DNA of 41,180 nucleotides from DASRRB01 sp036732755 (GTDB lineage: Bacteria; Planctomycetota; B15-G4; SIAN01): positions 1-41,180 of the forward strand of contig DAINBU010000038.1 of NCBI GenBank assembly GCA_036732755.1, given 5' to 3'. Of this stretch, positions 15,997 through 23,506 are shown in pieces. Under the pieces are notes generated by a model. The model did no database searches. It was not told where the DNA came from and saw nothing but the letters and a program-made list of their open reading frames with translations. Every line of letters starts with the position of its first letter. Position 1 is the stretch's first letter. The position numbers were made by a program, and so were the translations under genes.

Positions 15997-17208
15997 TCAC
16001 TTCTTCGTCGAGGGCGTCCCCGCCGCGGCCGGCTTCTGCGGCCGCGGCGCGCGCGGCCCGAGGAAGCGCTCGATCTCCTCCTCGAAGAGGTCGGGCGGCA
16101 GGAAGGTCGCCTCGCGCAGGATCTTGATGACGAAGTATTCCTCGTTGCGGAACTGGCGGCGCATGATCTCGATCTCCTCCTTGAGCCGCGGCGCCGCCTG
16201 CTCGAAGGTGAGATCCTTGCCCTCCGTGCGCTCCAGCACCGAGAAGAGCATCACGGTCGTCTTGAAGCCGAGCGGCGTCGACAGCTCGCCCGTCTGCGCC
16301 GTCTTGGCGAAGGCGTAGATCTCGTCGCGCATCGACGTCTCGCCCTCGAGCGAGACGGTCCTCAGCTCGCGCGGTTCGCTGTAGCTGCCGAGCGCGAGCT
16401 CCTTCGCCGCCGCCTCGAGGCTGCCCACCTCGAGCGCGCGCTTGCGGATCTGGGCCGCGAGCTCCTCGACCTTCTCGCCGTAGAGCTCGCGCCCGAGCTG
16501 CACGCGCGCCAGCGTGGTGCGCGTCGGGTCGCGGTGGCGCTCCGGGCGCAGCTCCCAGTAGCGCTGGATGTCGGCCGGCCGCGCCGTCCCGGCCCGCCGG
16601 AACTCGGGATCGTTGTTGAGCACGACGATCTGCGCCAGGATCTCCTCGCCGCGGCGCCGGATCAGCTTCTTCTCCTCCTCGGACAGCGACGGGTCGGAGA
16701 GGAGCGGCCCGAAGTACATCTTGGCGTACTCGTCGACCAGCTCCGACGTCACGATCTCGGGCCAGCTCGGAAAAAAGCGCGCGTGCGCGAGCCACATCCG
16801 GCTGCGCACCATGTCCTTGATGATCTGGCGCGTCTCCTTTTCGTTGGGGACGACGCCGCGGTCGGGGTTGGCGTCGGCGCGCCCCATGAGCTTCCAGTCG
16901 AGGAGCACGTCGCGCTGCGTGAAGACGTCGCCGTTGGCGGCGGCCACCACGCGGTTCGTGTCGAGCTGGTCGATCGCGCGCTCGATGGCGGCCGCCTTCT
17001 GCTTGGCCGCCTCCTCGCGCTGCGGGTCCTTCTTGGCGTCCGCCTCGGCCGCCTCCTCGACCTTCTTCGCGTCGGGCTTCAGGTCGCCGGACGGCGTGGG
17101 CGCGGGAGCGGGCGCCGGCACCTGCTTGCTCGGGTCCTGGTTGCCGATCTTCTGCGGATCCTGCTGCGGCAGGGCGAGCAGCGCGGCGGCGAGGCAGGCT
17201 GGGATCAA
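15997..17208 (-). CDS. SurA/PpiC-like exported peptidylprolyl isomerase (chaperone)
   Basis: A 403-residue protein. A very short signal (MIPACLAAALLALP) leads into a Pro/Ala/Lys-rich linker. The SurA-type N-terminal chaperone domain follows, opening with VVAAANGDVFTQRDVLLDW (the family's VNG-x-I-T-xx-L pattern). A parvulin-like region near residues 230-350 is only partly conserved (GELSTPLGFKTTVMLFSV), so isomerase activity is uncertain. The start is a TTG at 17208 that overlaps the mfd stop as TTGA, with GAGGG 8 bases upstream. This points to coupling with mfd. Placement of a PpiC/SurA gene after mfd recurs in other phyla, for instance deltaproteobacteria, from memory. It probably helps fold outer-envelope or secreted proteins. 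Confidence 0.82.
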   Translation of the reverse strand: MIPACLAAALLALPQQDPQKIGNQDPSKQVPAPAPAPTPSGDLKPDAKKVEEAAEADAKKDPQREEAAKQKAAAIERAIDQLDTNRVVAAANGDVFTQRDVLLDWKLMGRADANPDRGVVPNEKETRQIIKDMVRSRMWLAHARFFPSWPEIVTSELVDEYAKMYFGPLLSDPSLSEEEKKLIRRRGEEILAQIVVLNNDPEFRRAGTARPADIQRYWELRPERHRDPTRTTLARVQLGRELYGEKVEELAAQIRKRALEVGSLEAAAKELALGSYSEPRELRTVSLEGETSMRDEIYAFAKTAQTGELSTPLGFKTTVMLFSVLERTEGKDLTFEQAAPRLKEEIEIMRRQFRNEEYFVIKILREATFLPPDLFEEEIERFLGPRAPRPQKPAAAGTPSTKK

Positions 17209-20200
17209 GGAGGACGTCCCTCGGGGTGCGCGGACGGCGGCGCGGAGCGGACGGATCCGGGCACGTTAGCGGTCGGCTCCGTCGGACGGGAAGACCCCGC
17301 GCGCGCGTCGCGCGGCCCTTCGCCGAGCTGGTCGAGCAGGAAGTGCAGCACCGCCACGCCGCCGCGCACGTCGGGCGGGAGCACGATCATCACGCGCGAC
17401 CCCTCGACGTGGCGCCCCTCGCCGCGCCGCAGCGTGAGCCTCCCGAATTTCCCGTAGTCGCGGATGAAGAGCAGCACGTCGCCGCCGCCCGCGAAGAAGA
17501 CGCGGCCGATCCCGAGACGGCGGCAGAGCTCCTTCAGCCGGAAGGTGTCGAAGAGGTGGACGAGCGGCGCGGGCGGCCGGCCGTAGCGGTCCTTCACCTC
17601 GGCGAAGAGCTCGCCGAGCGCCGCCTCGCTGCGCGCCTCGCCGAGCCGGCGCAAGAGCTCCATGCGCTGGTGGCTCGCGCGGACGTACTCGCGCGGCAGG
17701 AAGGCCGGCACGCCGAGCCCGACGTCGATCTCCTCCGGCTCCGGCGGCGGCTTGCGGCCGCGCTTCTTCGCGATCACCTTCGCGAGCAGGCGGCAGTAGA
17801 GGTCGTACCCGACCGAGGCGATGTGGCCCGACTGCTCCTTGCCGAGCAGGTTGCCGGCGCCGCGGATCTCGAGGTCGCGGATCGCGATGTCGAAGCCCGA
17901 CCCGAGGTGCGACAGCCCCTCGAGCGCGCGCAGCCGCTTGAGCGCGACGGCCGGCAGGGGCTTGCGGGGGATGAAGAAGTAGGCGTACGCCTTGCGCTCG
18001 CTGCGGCCGATGCGGCCGCGCAGCTGGTGGAGGTCGGCGAGGCCCATGAGATCGGCGCGCTCGACCAGGAGCGTGTTGACCGTCGGGATGTCGATGCCCG
18101 ACTCGATGATCGTCGTGCAGACCAGCACGTCGATCGCGCGCTCGGCGAAGTCGAGCGCCGCCTTCTCGAGGCGCGTCGCCGACATCTGGCCGTGCGCGAC
18201 GCCGACCTTCGCGTGAGGGACGAGCTCCTTCACGCGCGCCGCGACTTCGAAGATCGGCCCGACGCGGTTGAAGAGGAAGAAGACCTGGCCGTCGCGCGCG
18301 AGCTCGCGCTCGATGGCGGTGCGCACCAGCTCGTCGTCGTCGTAGGTGACCTTGGTCTCGACCGGCTGGCGGCCCTTGGGCGGCTCGCGCAGCGTCGAGA
18401 TGTCGCGCAGCCCGACCAGCGCCATGTGGAGCGTGCGCGGGATCGGGGTCGCGGAGAGCGTGAGCACGTCGACCGTGGTCTTCAGGCGCTTCAGCGCCTC
18501 CTTGTGCTTCACGCCGAAGCGCTGCTCCTCGTCGATCACGAGCAGGCCGAGATCCTTGAAGCTGACCTTCGGCGACAGCAGCTTGTGCGAGCCGATCACG
18601 ACGTCGACGCGGCCGTCGGCGAGCCCTTCGACGGCCTCCTTCGCGCTGGCCGCCGGCGTCAGGCGCGACAGCGCCTCGATGCGGATCGGGTAGTCGGCCA
18701 TGCGGTTGCGGAACGTCTCGAGGTGCTGGCGCACCAGCAGCGTGGTCGGCGCGAGGATCGCGACCTGCTTCCCCTGCGTCGCCGCCTTGAACGCCGCCCG
18801 GATCGCGAGCTCGGTCTTGCCGAAGCCGACGTCGCCGCAGAGCAGGCGGTCCATCGCGCGCGGCTGCTCCATGTCGCGCTTGATCTCCTCGCCCGCCGTC
18901 ACCTGGTCGTGGGTGTCGGCCCACGGGAAGGAGGCCTCGAAGTCGGCCTGCATCTCGTCGTCGAGCGCGAAGCCGTGGCCCGGCCGCAGCTTGCGCGCCG
19001 CCTGCAGCTCGAGCAGCTCGCCCGAGATCTCGTCGAGCGCCGCCTCGACGTCGGCCTTCTTGCGAGACCACGACTTGCCGCCGATCTTGTCGAGGCGCGG
19101 CGCCGCGCCGCCGGCGCCGACGTAGCGCGTGACGAGGTCGATCTTCGAGGCCGGCACGAAGAGCGTCGTGCCCTCGTCGAACTCGAGCTCGAGGTAGTCC
19201 TCGCTGCCACCCTCCTGCGGCGTCTCCTTCATGCCGCGGAAGAGCGCGACGCCGTGCGTCTGGTGGATCACGTACTCGCCGGGCGTGAGCTCGAGCAGCT
19301 CGCGCAGCGGCCGCGCCGGCGTCGCCGCCGTGTCGTCGGCGCGCTTGAGCCGCGTGCGCGACAGGAGCTCGTGGTGGTTGCCGACCCAGATCCCGAGCGA
19401 CGGGAGCAGGAAGCCGGCGGCGAGGCTGCCGCGCGCGTCGACGACGGCGCGGCGCAGCGGCGCGGCCGCCGTGGCGGCTGCACCGCGTGGCGCGGCGGCG
19501 ATCGCGTCGCGCAGGAGCTGCGTGATGCGCTTGCCTTCGGCCGCGGTCGCCGAATAGAGGACGATCTTGGTCACTTCCGCGGGTAGTCGCTGCAGCCAGC
19601 GGCCGAGCTCCTGGACCCCGCCGGCTCCTTCGATCGCGCGCGCGCCGAGCGACTGGTCGGCGCCGTGGTGCAGCTCCGGATGGAGGTCGACGCGGCGCAG
19701 CGCGAGGAGGCGCTGATGCGCCTGCTCGAGATCTCCGCCGCGCGCCGCCGACTCCTCGGAGGCCTTCGCGCCCGCGAGCTCGAGGCCGACGGGATCGATC
19801 CGCACGACCAGCGGCGGCGTCACCCAGTGGTCGAGCGCGGTGAAGCGGCGGCTCTCCGCCCCGACCTGCGCGAGGCGCGGCGGCTCCGGCAGCGCGAGCT
19901 CGAGCAGCTCGCCGGTCGAGCGCTGCGACTCGGGGTCGAAGGCGCGGATCGACTCGACTTCGTCGTCGAAGAATTCGAGGCGCAGCGGCGCGTCGGCGCC
20001 GTAGGGGAAGAAGTCGACGATGTCGCCGCGGAAGCTCACCTCGCCCGGCGAGGAGACGAGCGGCGCCGGCTCGAGCCCGGTCGCGTAGAGGCGGCGGCGC
20101 AGGTCGTCGCGGTCGACCCTCGACTTCGCGCGGATCACGTGGTGCGCAACGGCGGCGACGGCGGGATCGCCCGTCGCGTCGGCGAGCGCCGCGAGCGACG

Positions 20201-20552
20201 CGACGACGACGCGCGCGCCGTGCGGGTCGCGCGGCGCCGCGAGCGCCTTCTCGCGCTCGCTCTTGTTGCGGCGCGCCTCCGGGCTGCCCGCCGCGAACGG
20301 CTCGAGTTCCGGCAGCCGCAGCGCCGCGAGCTCCGGCGCGAGGCTCTTCAGATCGAGCTCGACGTCGCGCGCGTCGGCCGGCCGCGGCACCGCGACGAGG
20401 ATCCGCGACTTCGCCTGCGCCGCCAGCGCCGCCACGAACAGCGCCGCCGCCGACCCGCGCACCTCGCTGACCGACGCCGATTCACGCGCACCTCGATCGA
20501 CTTCGAGGAGCGCCGCAGCGACGGCGGGGCGGGGAAGGAAGGAGGCGCTCAT
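17205..20552 (-). CDS. mfd: Transcription-repair coupling factor
   Basis: A 1115-residue DNA translocase that removes stalled RNA polymerase and recruits UvrA. Features in order: a UvrB-like N-terminal module (FRGDIVDFFPYG, then FDDEVESIRAFDPESQRS); the RNA-polymerase interaction domain (GEYVIHQTHGVALFRGM); the RecG-like motor with Walker A GDVGFGKTE (about residue 573), DEEQ box (about 674), TLSATPIPRTLHMAL and QLRGRIGRS; the TRG motif region GNLLGKEQSGHIASVGYDLY; and the C-terminal D7 domain. The length is normal. The ATG at 20552 has only a weak ribosome site. Its stop overlaps the next start (TTGA). Confidence 0.97.
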   Translation of the reverse strand: MSASFLPRPAVAAALLEVDRGARESASVSEVRGSAAALFVAALAAQAKSRILVAVPRPADARDVELDLKSLAPELAALRLPELEPFAAGSPEARRNKSEREKALAAPRDPHGARVVVASLAALADATGDPAVAAVAHHVIRAKSRVDRDDLRRRLYATGLEPAPLVSSPGEVSFRGDIVDFFPYGADAPLRLEFFDDEVESIRAFDPESQRSTGELLELALPEPPRLAQVGAESRRFTALDHWVTPPLVVRIDPVGLELAGAKASEESAARGGDLEQAHQRLLALRRVDLHPELHHGADQSLGARAIEGAGGVQELGRWLQRLPAEVTKIVLYSATAAEGKRITQLLRDAIAAAPRGAAATAAAPLRRAVVDARGSLAAGFLLPSLGIWVGNHHELLSRTRLKRADDTAATPARPLRELLELTPGEYVIHQTHGVALFRGMKETPQEGGSEDYLELEFDEGTTLFVPASKIDLVTRYVGAGGAAPRLDKIGGKSWSRKKADVEAALDEISGELLELQAARKLRPGHGFALDDEMQADFEASFPWADTHDQVTAGEEIKRDMEQPRAMDRLLCGDVGFGKTELAIRAAFKAATQGKQVAILAPTTLLVRQHLETFRNRMADYPIRIEALSRLTPAASAKEAVEGLADGRVDVVIGSHKLLSPKVSFKDLGLLVIDEEQRFGVKHKEALKRLKTTVDVLTLSATPIPRTLHMALVGLRDISTLREPPKGRQPVETKVTYDDDELVRTAIERELARDGQVFFLFNRVGPIFEVAARVKELVPHAKVGVAHGQMSATRLEKAALDFAERAIDVLVCTTIIESGIDIPTVNTLLVERADLMGLADLHQLRGRIGRSERKAYAYFFIPRKPLPAVALKRLRALEGLSHLGSGFDIAIRDLEIRGAGNLLGKEQSGHIASVGYDLYCRLLAKVIAKKRGRKPPPEPEEIDVGLGVPAFLPREYVRASHQRMELLRRLGEARSEAALGELFAEVKDRYGRPPAPLVHLFDTFRLKELCRRLGIGRVFFAGGGDVLLFIRDYGKFGRLTLRRGEGRHVEGSRVMIVLPPDVRGGVAVLHFLLDQLGEGPRDARAGSSRPTEPTANVPGSVRSAPPSAHPEGRPP

Positions 20553-20671
20553 GGAAACGAAGCGCGAGATCGTACGTCGGCGAGCGGCGCCGCGCGCTTC
20601 GCGCCGTCACCGCCGCACGTCGGCGGCGTCCCATTCACTCGTCGCGCGGTCGGCCTCATCGCGATCTGCGA

Positions 20672-21022
20672 GTGTTCGGGGCGGACACCTTGGTCGAACC
20701 GTTCGTCTTCATCGATCCCGCGAAGGTCCGTGACTACCTGCTCGATCCGGATCATCCCGAAGGAGGGAGCAAGGCTAGGTACTTCCGATCCCTCGGGTAT
20801 TCGCGGCTCGCGTGGCGGCGCCTCGAGTCCGACCTTCGCAGCGCGCACGAATCGGGGAGAATGAGGAGCGACGTACGGACGGTGTACGGAGACAAGTATC
20901 GTCTCGTTTCCCGAATCACCGGGCCGAACGGACGATCCGCCATCATCGTGACGGTGTGGATCGTTCGCGAAGGCGAGTCGTTCGCGCGACTCGTTTCGGC
21001 GCATCCAGGGAAAGCGCGATGA
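20672..21022 (+). CDS. DUF6883-like small protein (possible toxin half of a gene pair)
   Basis: A protein of about 116 residues matching the pattern I know as DUF6883: KVRDYLLDPDHPEGGSKARYF, then SLGY, then YGDKYRL, then VTVWIV and RLVSAHP. The opening motif also recalls C-terminal RNase toxin domains of the BECR type found in polymorphic toxins; this is a resemblance by eye only. The GTG at 20672 is the longest start; a TTG at 20690 is possible. The stop overlaps the DUF4926 gene as ATGA, so the two are co-translated. It is divergent from mfd across about 120 bases. Toxin activity is inference. Confidence 0.7.
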   Translation: MFGADTLVEPFVFIDPAKVRDYLLDPDHPEGGSKARYFRSLGYSRLAWRRLESDLRSAHESGRMRSDVRTVYGDKYRLVSRITGPNGRSAIIVTVWIVREGESFARLVSAHPGKAR

Positions 21023-21246
21023 AGTTCAAGCTGCTCGAGTGCGTCGTGCTCGACGTCGACGTCCCGGAATTGGGACTCGTGAAGGGCGACCACGGCGCCA
21101 TCGTCGAAGTCTTCGAGCCGGACGGGCTCATGGTCGAGATCTTCGAGGACGACGGGTCGACTCGCGACGTCTACGACCTGAACGTCCGCCAGGTCCGACT
21201 CGCGACGCCGGGCGAGCTGCAGTCGCCGCGCACGCGGCGTCCCTGA
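21019..21246 (+). CDS. DUF4926 domain protein (possible antitoxin/immunity partner)
   Basis: A 75-residue protein. The pattern LLECVVLDVDVPELGLVKGDHGAIVE, then YDLNVRQVRL, is characteristic of DUF4926, a small SH3-like acidic protein usually encoded next to DUF6883 or other small toxin-like genes. Its ATG overlaps the upstream stop (21019-21022), giving a tight two-gene unit. It is strongly acidic in the middle (VEIFEDDGSTRDVYDL), as expected of an inhibitor that masks a basic partner. It ends 16 bases before the convergent rnc stop. The function is not established. Confidence 0.78.
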   Translation: MKFKLLECVVLDVDVPELGLVKGDHGAIVEVFEPDGLMVEIFEDDGSTRDVYDLNVRQVRLATPGELQSPRTRRP

Positions 21247-21262
21247 TCCCCGCCGGTCCGGC

Positions 21263-22078
21263 TCACTCCGCCTCGTCGTCGGCGGCATCAGCGTCGGGCG
21301 CGGGAGCGGCGAGGCCCTTCTCCTCGGCTTCGAGGATGCGCAGCGCGAGCTTGGCGGCGCGCTGCTCCGCCTTCTTCTTGTTGGCGCCGATGGCGGAGGG
21401 GAAGACGCGGTCGTTCAGGAGGGCGCGCATCTCGAAGGTGCGCTCGTGGTCGGGGCCGGTGACGGCGAGCACCTGGTAGGTCGGCGTGCCGAGTGCCAAG
21501 CGCTGCGTATGGAGCTGCAGCAGCGACTTGTGGTTCGAGGCGGGCCGTTTCGTCGAGCTGCGCCGGATCAGGTCGCCGAGGTGGCGCAGCACGAACTCCC
21601 TCGCCGGATCGAAGCCGGCGTCGACGTAGAGCGCGCCGATCATCGCCTCGGTCGCGTTGGCCGTCACGCTGCGCGGCACCGGACCCTGGTTGTGCATGCC
21701 CTTGCCCATCAGGAGGTGCTCGGCGATGCGCAGCCGCTTGCCGAGGTGGGCGAGCGCGGCGCGGCTCACCACCGACGACTTGATGCGCGTGAGCTCGCCT
21801 TCGTCCGATTCCGGGAAGCGGTGGTAGACGTGCTCGGCGATCACGAGCCCGAGCACCGCGTCGCCGAGGAACTCGAGCCGCTCGTAGCTCACCTTCGCGA
21901 AGTCGCGCATCGACGGATGCGTGAGCGCGGTCTTCAGGAGCGCGCGATCCTGGAACGGCCGGCCGAGCAGCTGCTCCATCGACGCGAACACGCGCTCGGG
22001 GCTTTCGGCGTCGTCGTCGCGGCGCGTACCGCGCGCAGGCAGGGTGGTGGACTTGGGCTTCGGCTCGGGCTTCGTCAT
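21263..22078 (-). CDS. rnc: Ribonuclease III
   Basis: A 271-residue endonuclease for double-stranded RNA that processes rRNA precursors. The catalytic domain shows the signature ERLEFLGDAVLGLV (about residue 63) and ANATEAMIGALYVDAG with the second acidic pair. The C-terminal double-stranded RNA binding domain runs from NHKSLLQLHTQ to NKKKAEQRAAKLALR. There is an extra Lys/Pro-rich N-terminal tail of about 25 residues and an acidic Ala/Asp C-tail. The ATG at 22078 is chosen because the longer frame upstream contains no family sequence. It lies 85 bases downstream of the PIN-domain pair on the same strand, so it may be read through from it. Confidence 0.96.
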   Translation of the reverse strand: MTKPEPKPKSTTLPARGTRRDDDAESPERVFASMEQLLGRPFQDRALLKTALTHPSMRDFAKVSYERLEFLGDAVLGLVIAEHVYHRFPESDEGELTRIKSSVVSRAALAHLGKRLRIAEHLLMGKGMHNQGPVPRSVTANATEAMIGALYVDAGFDPAREFVLRHLGDLIRRSSTKRPASNHKSLLQLHTQRLALGTPTYQVLAVTGPDHERTFEMRALLNDRVFPSAIGANKKKAEQRAAKLALRILEAEEKGLAAPAPDADAADDEAE

Positions 22079-22163
22079 CGGGCGGGGCGTTCTACCGCTC
22101 GCCGCGAGTTCGCGCCAAAAGAGAGGGGGGCGGGACCTGGCGCTCCTCCGCGGACTCCGCAGG

Positions 22164-22346
22164 TCAGCGGGCGCGCCGCCGGCTCGACTTTGCTGACGTC
22201 CCACGCCCTGCGGATTCCATCGCCGCCTCGCCCGCAGCGCGGAAGAAAGCAATGACCTCTTCCGGGCTCAACTTGGCGAGCGACTTCACCTGCGCGTCGC
22301 GAATACGGCGGACCAGTTTCACCGCATGAATCCTAGTCGGCTTCAT
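22164..22346 (-). CDS. Small partner of PIN-domain protein (putative antitoxin)
   Basis: A 60-residue protein. The core KLVRRIRDAQ...LSPEEVIAFFRAAGEAA matches a family of tiny proteins (pattern K-x-VxxxRxIR...LSPEExIxFFR) encoded next to PIN-domain genes, especially in cyanobacteria. It ends in a basic Ser/Arg-rich tail (SAKSSRRRAR). Its ATG lies inside the end of the PIN gene (14-base overlap, 22333-22346), so the two are coupled. Unlike many type II modules, the small gene comes second. An antitoxin role is inferred from the pairing. Confidence 0.72.
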   Translation of the reverse strand: MKPTRIHAVKLVRRIRDAQVKSLAKLSPEEVIAFFRAAGEAAMESAGRGTSAKSSRRRAR

Positions 22347-22800
22347 GGCTCGTCACTTCCCGGGGTGAATAGATCGTGAGCGCCTTGTACCCCGATTCCA
22401 GGTTGACCGCATTGAAGAGGCGGATCTTGTCCAGCCGCACGATGTGCTTGAAGTTCCAACTGACGAGGACGTCGACGCTCGCGATGGACGCGATCGCGAT
22501 GTGGAGCATGTCATTGCGGAATCGTGCGCCGAGGACACCGCGAGACTGATACCCCGCGACGAGAGACAGCGCGTCGCTGGTCACTGGCAAGACGGGACCC
22601 GCCATCGCGAGAAGTTCCTGATGGAGTTCTCCCACGCGGGTCGGCGCCAACACGACTTCCGCCGCAGTCACATCGGACAGGACCGGGACGAACCTTCCAC
22701 GGCGGAAGTCCGCGACGAGGCTGTTGGACCACCACGCGAATTCCGGGTCGAAGCATCCCCCGATGACGGACGTGTCGACGTAGACGCGGAGCCCCTTCAT
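22333..22800 (-). CDS. PIN-domain protein (putative toxin of a type II module)
   Basis: A 155-residue protein. It starts with the PIN strand and first acidic residue (LRVYVDTSVIGGCFD). It continues with SDVTAAEVVLAP and RNDMLHIAIASIASVDVLVSWNFKHIV, where N/D and D residues complete the metal site; WNFKHIV is typical of this subfamily. PIN proteins are Mg/Mn-dependent RNases, and in such pairs usually act as toxins that cut RNA. The ATG at 22800 has GGAG close upstream. A longer frame starting at 23151 is rejected because it overlaps the divergent gene and has no family sequence. The small partner overlaps its 3' end. Confidence 0.85.
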   Translation of the reverse strand: MKGLRVYVDTSVIGGCFDPEFAWWSNSLVADFRRGRFVPVLSDVTAAEVVLAPTRVGELHQELLAMAGPVLPVTSDALSLVAGYQSRGVLGARFRNDMLHIAIASIASVDVLVSWNFKHIVRLDKIRLFNAVNLESGYKALTIYSPREVTSHEAD

Positions 22801-23026
22801 CGCTCCACGTCTCCGTCCCCGAGCTTCGCGAACAGCGCTCGAACGCGTGGCGCGAGATCGCGTGGACGTCGACAACGGGCGCGCCTCCGAAGAACGGAAG
22901 TCGCGCAGACTAGCCGCACGATCTGAGTGCGACCATCCATCGAACGATCCGCATTCCGACGACGAGTGTGGGGGCGCCCGAGCCGAGAACAACCCGGCCG
23001 ATCGGTGGAGACGAGCGCGAACGGAA

Positions 23027-23446
23027 GTGGTGACGCTCGTCTCGATCGACGCGCGCCAGACCGACACGCAGATCCTCGGCCGCGCGAGCGACGCGATCGT
23101 GCGGCTCACGCTGTTCGCGTTGCGAAACGTGAGCGCGCACTCGCCGGCCATCGCGCGCCTGGCCCGTTATGCTGTCAACATCGACGAGGTGCCGATCGAG
23201 ACGGTTCACTCGGCCTTCGAGAATTCGCTCGTCCCGGCGGAATGGAGCAAGGCCATGGCGACGACTGCGGAGCAGCTGCAGATCGCGACGCGACGAGACA
23301 GCCTTCTGGAACTGCTCGAGATCAAGTTCGGCCGCCTCGATCCTGCGTTGCGCGCCCGAGTCGAGAAGGCTTCATCCGAGCAGGTGACCGCTTGGCTGCG
23401 CCGCATGGTCGTCGTCGACGCTCTCGAAAAGGTATTCGCGGACTGA
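23027..23446 (+). CDS. Rpn-family C-terminal fragment (5'-truncated, nuclease domain missing)
   Basis: About 139 residues. The sequence resembles only the C-terminal half of Rpn/TIGR01784-type proteins (PD-(D/E)XK transposase-like nucleases). LVSIDARQTDTQILGRASDAIVRLTLFAL matches the point just after the nuclease domain. ATTAEQL and LLELLEIKFGRLDPALRARVEKAS...LEKVFAD match the helical DUF4351-like tail. The roughly 200-residue nuclease domain is absent: only about 225 bases separate this gene from the divergent PIN gene, and no frame there gives it. GTG at 23027 or 23030 is a plausible start; the frame stays open back to 22847. It is either a decayed remnant or a free-standing helical protein like the internally started RpnS of E. 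coli, which inhibits its nuclease. Confidence 0.6.
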   Translation: MVTLVSIDARQTDTQILGRASDAIVRLTLFALRNVSAHSPAIARLARYAVNIDEVPIETVHSAFENSLVPAEWSKAMATTAEQLQIATRRDSLLELLEIKFGRLDPALRARVEKASSEQVTAWLRRMVVVDALEKVFAD

Positions 23447-23506
23447 GACCGCGGAGTCGAGGTTGTCCGGGCCCGAGACGCACAGCTCCTCGCGACGCGC
23501 GCCCGA

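Noticed and set aside
22847..23026. Upstream extension of the Rpn-like fragment
   Set aside because: The extra 60 residues are polar and low-complexity, with no match to the Rpn nuclease domain. Start at 23027/23030 preferred.
22801..23151. Longer start for the PIN protein at 23151
   Set aside because: It would run through the divergent gene's start region and lacks PIN features before 22800.
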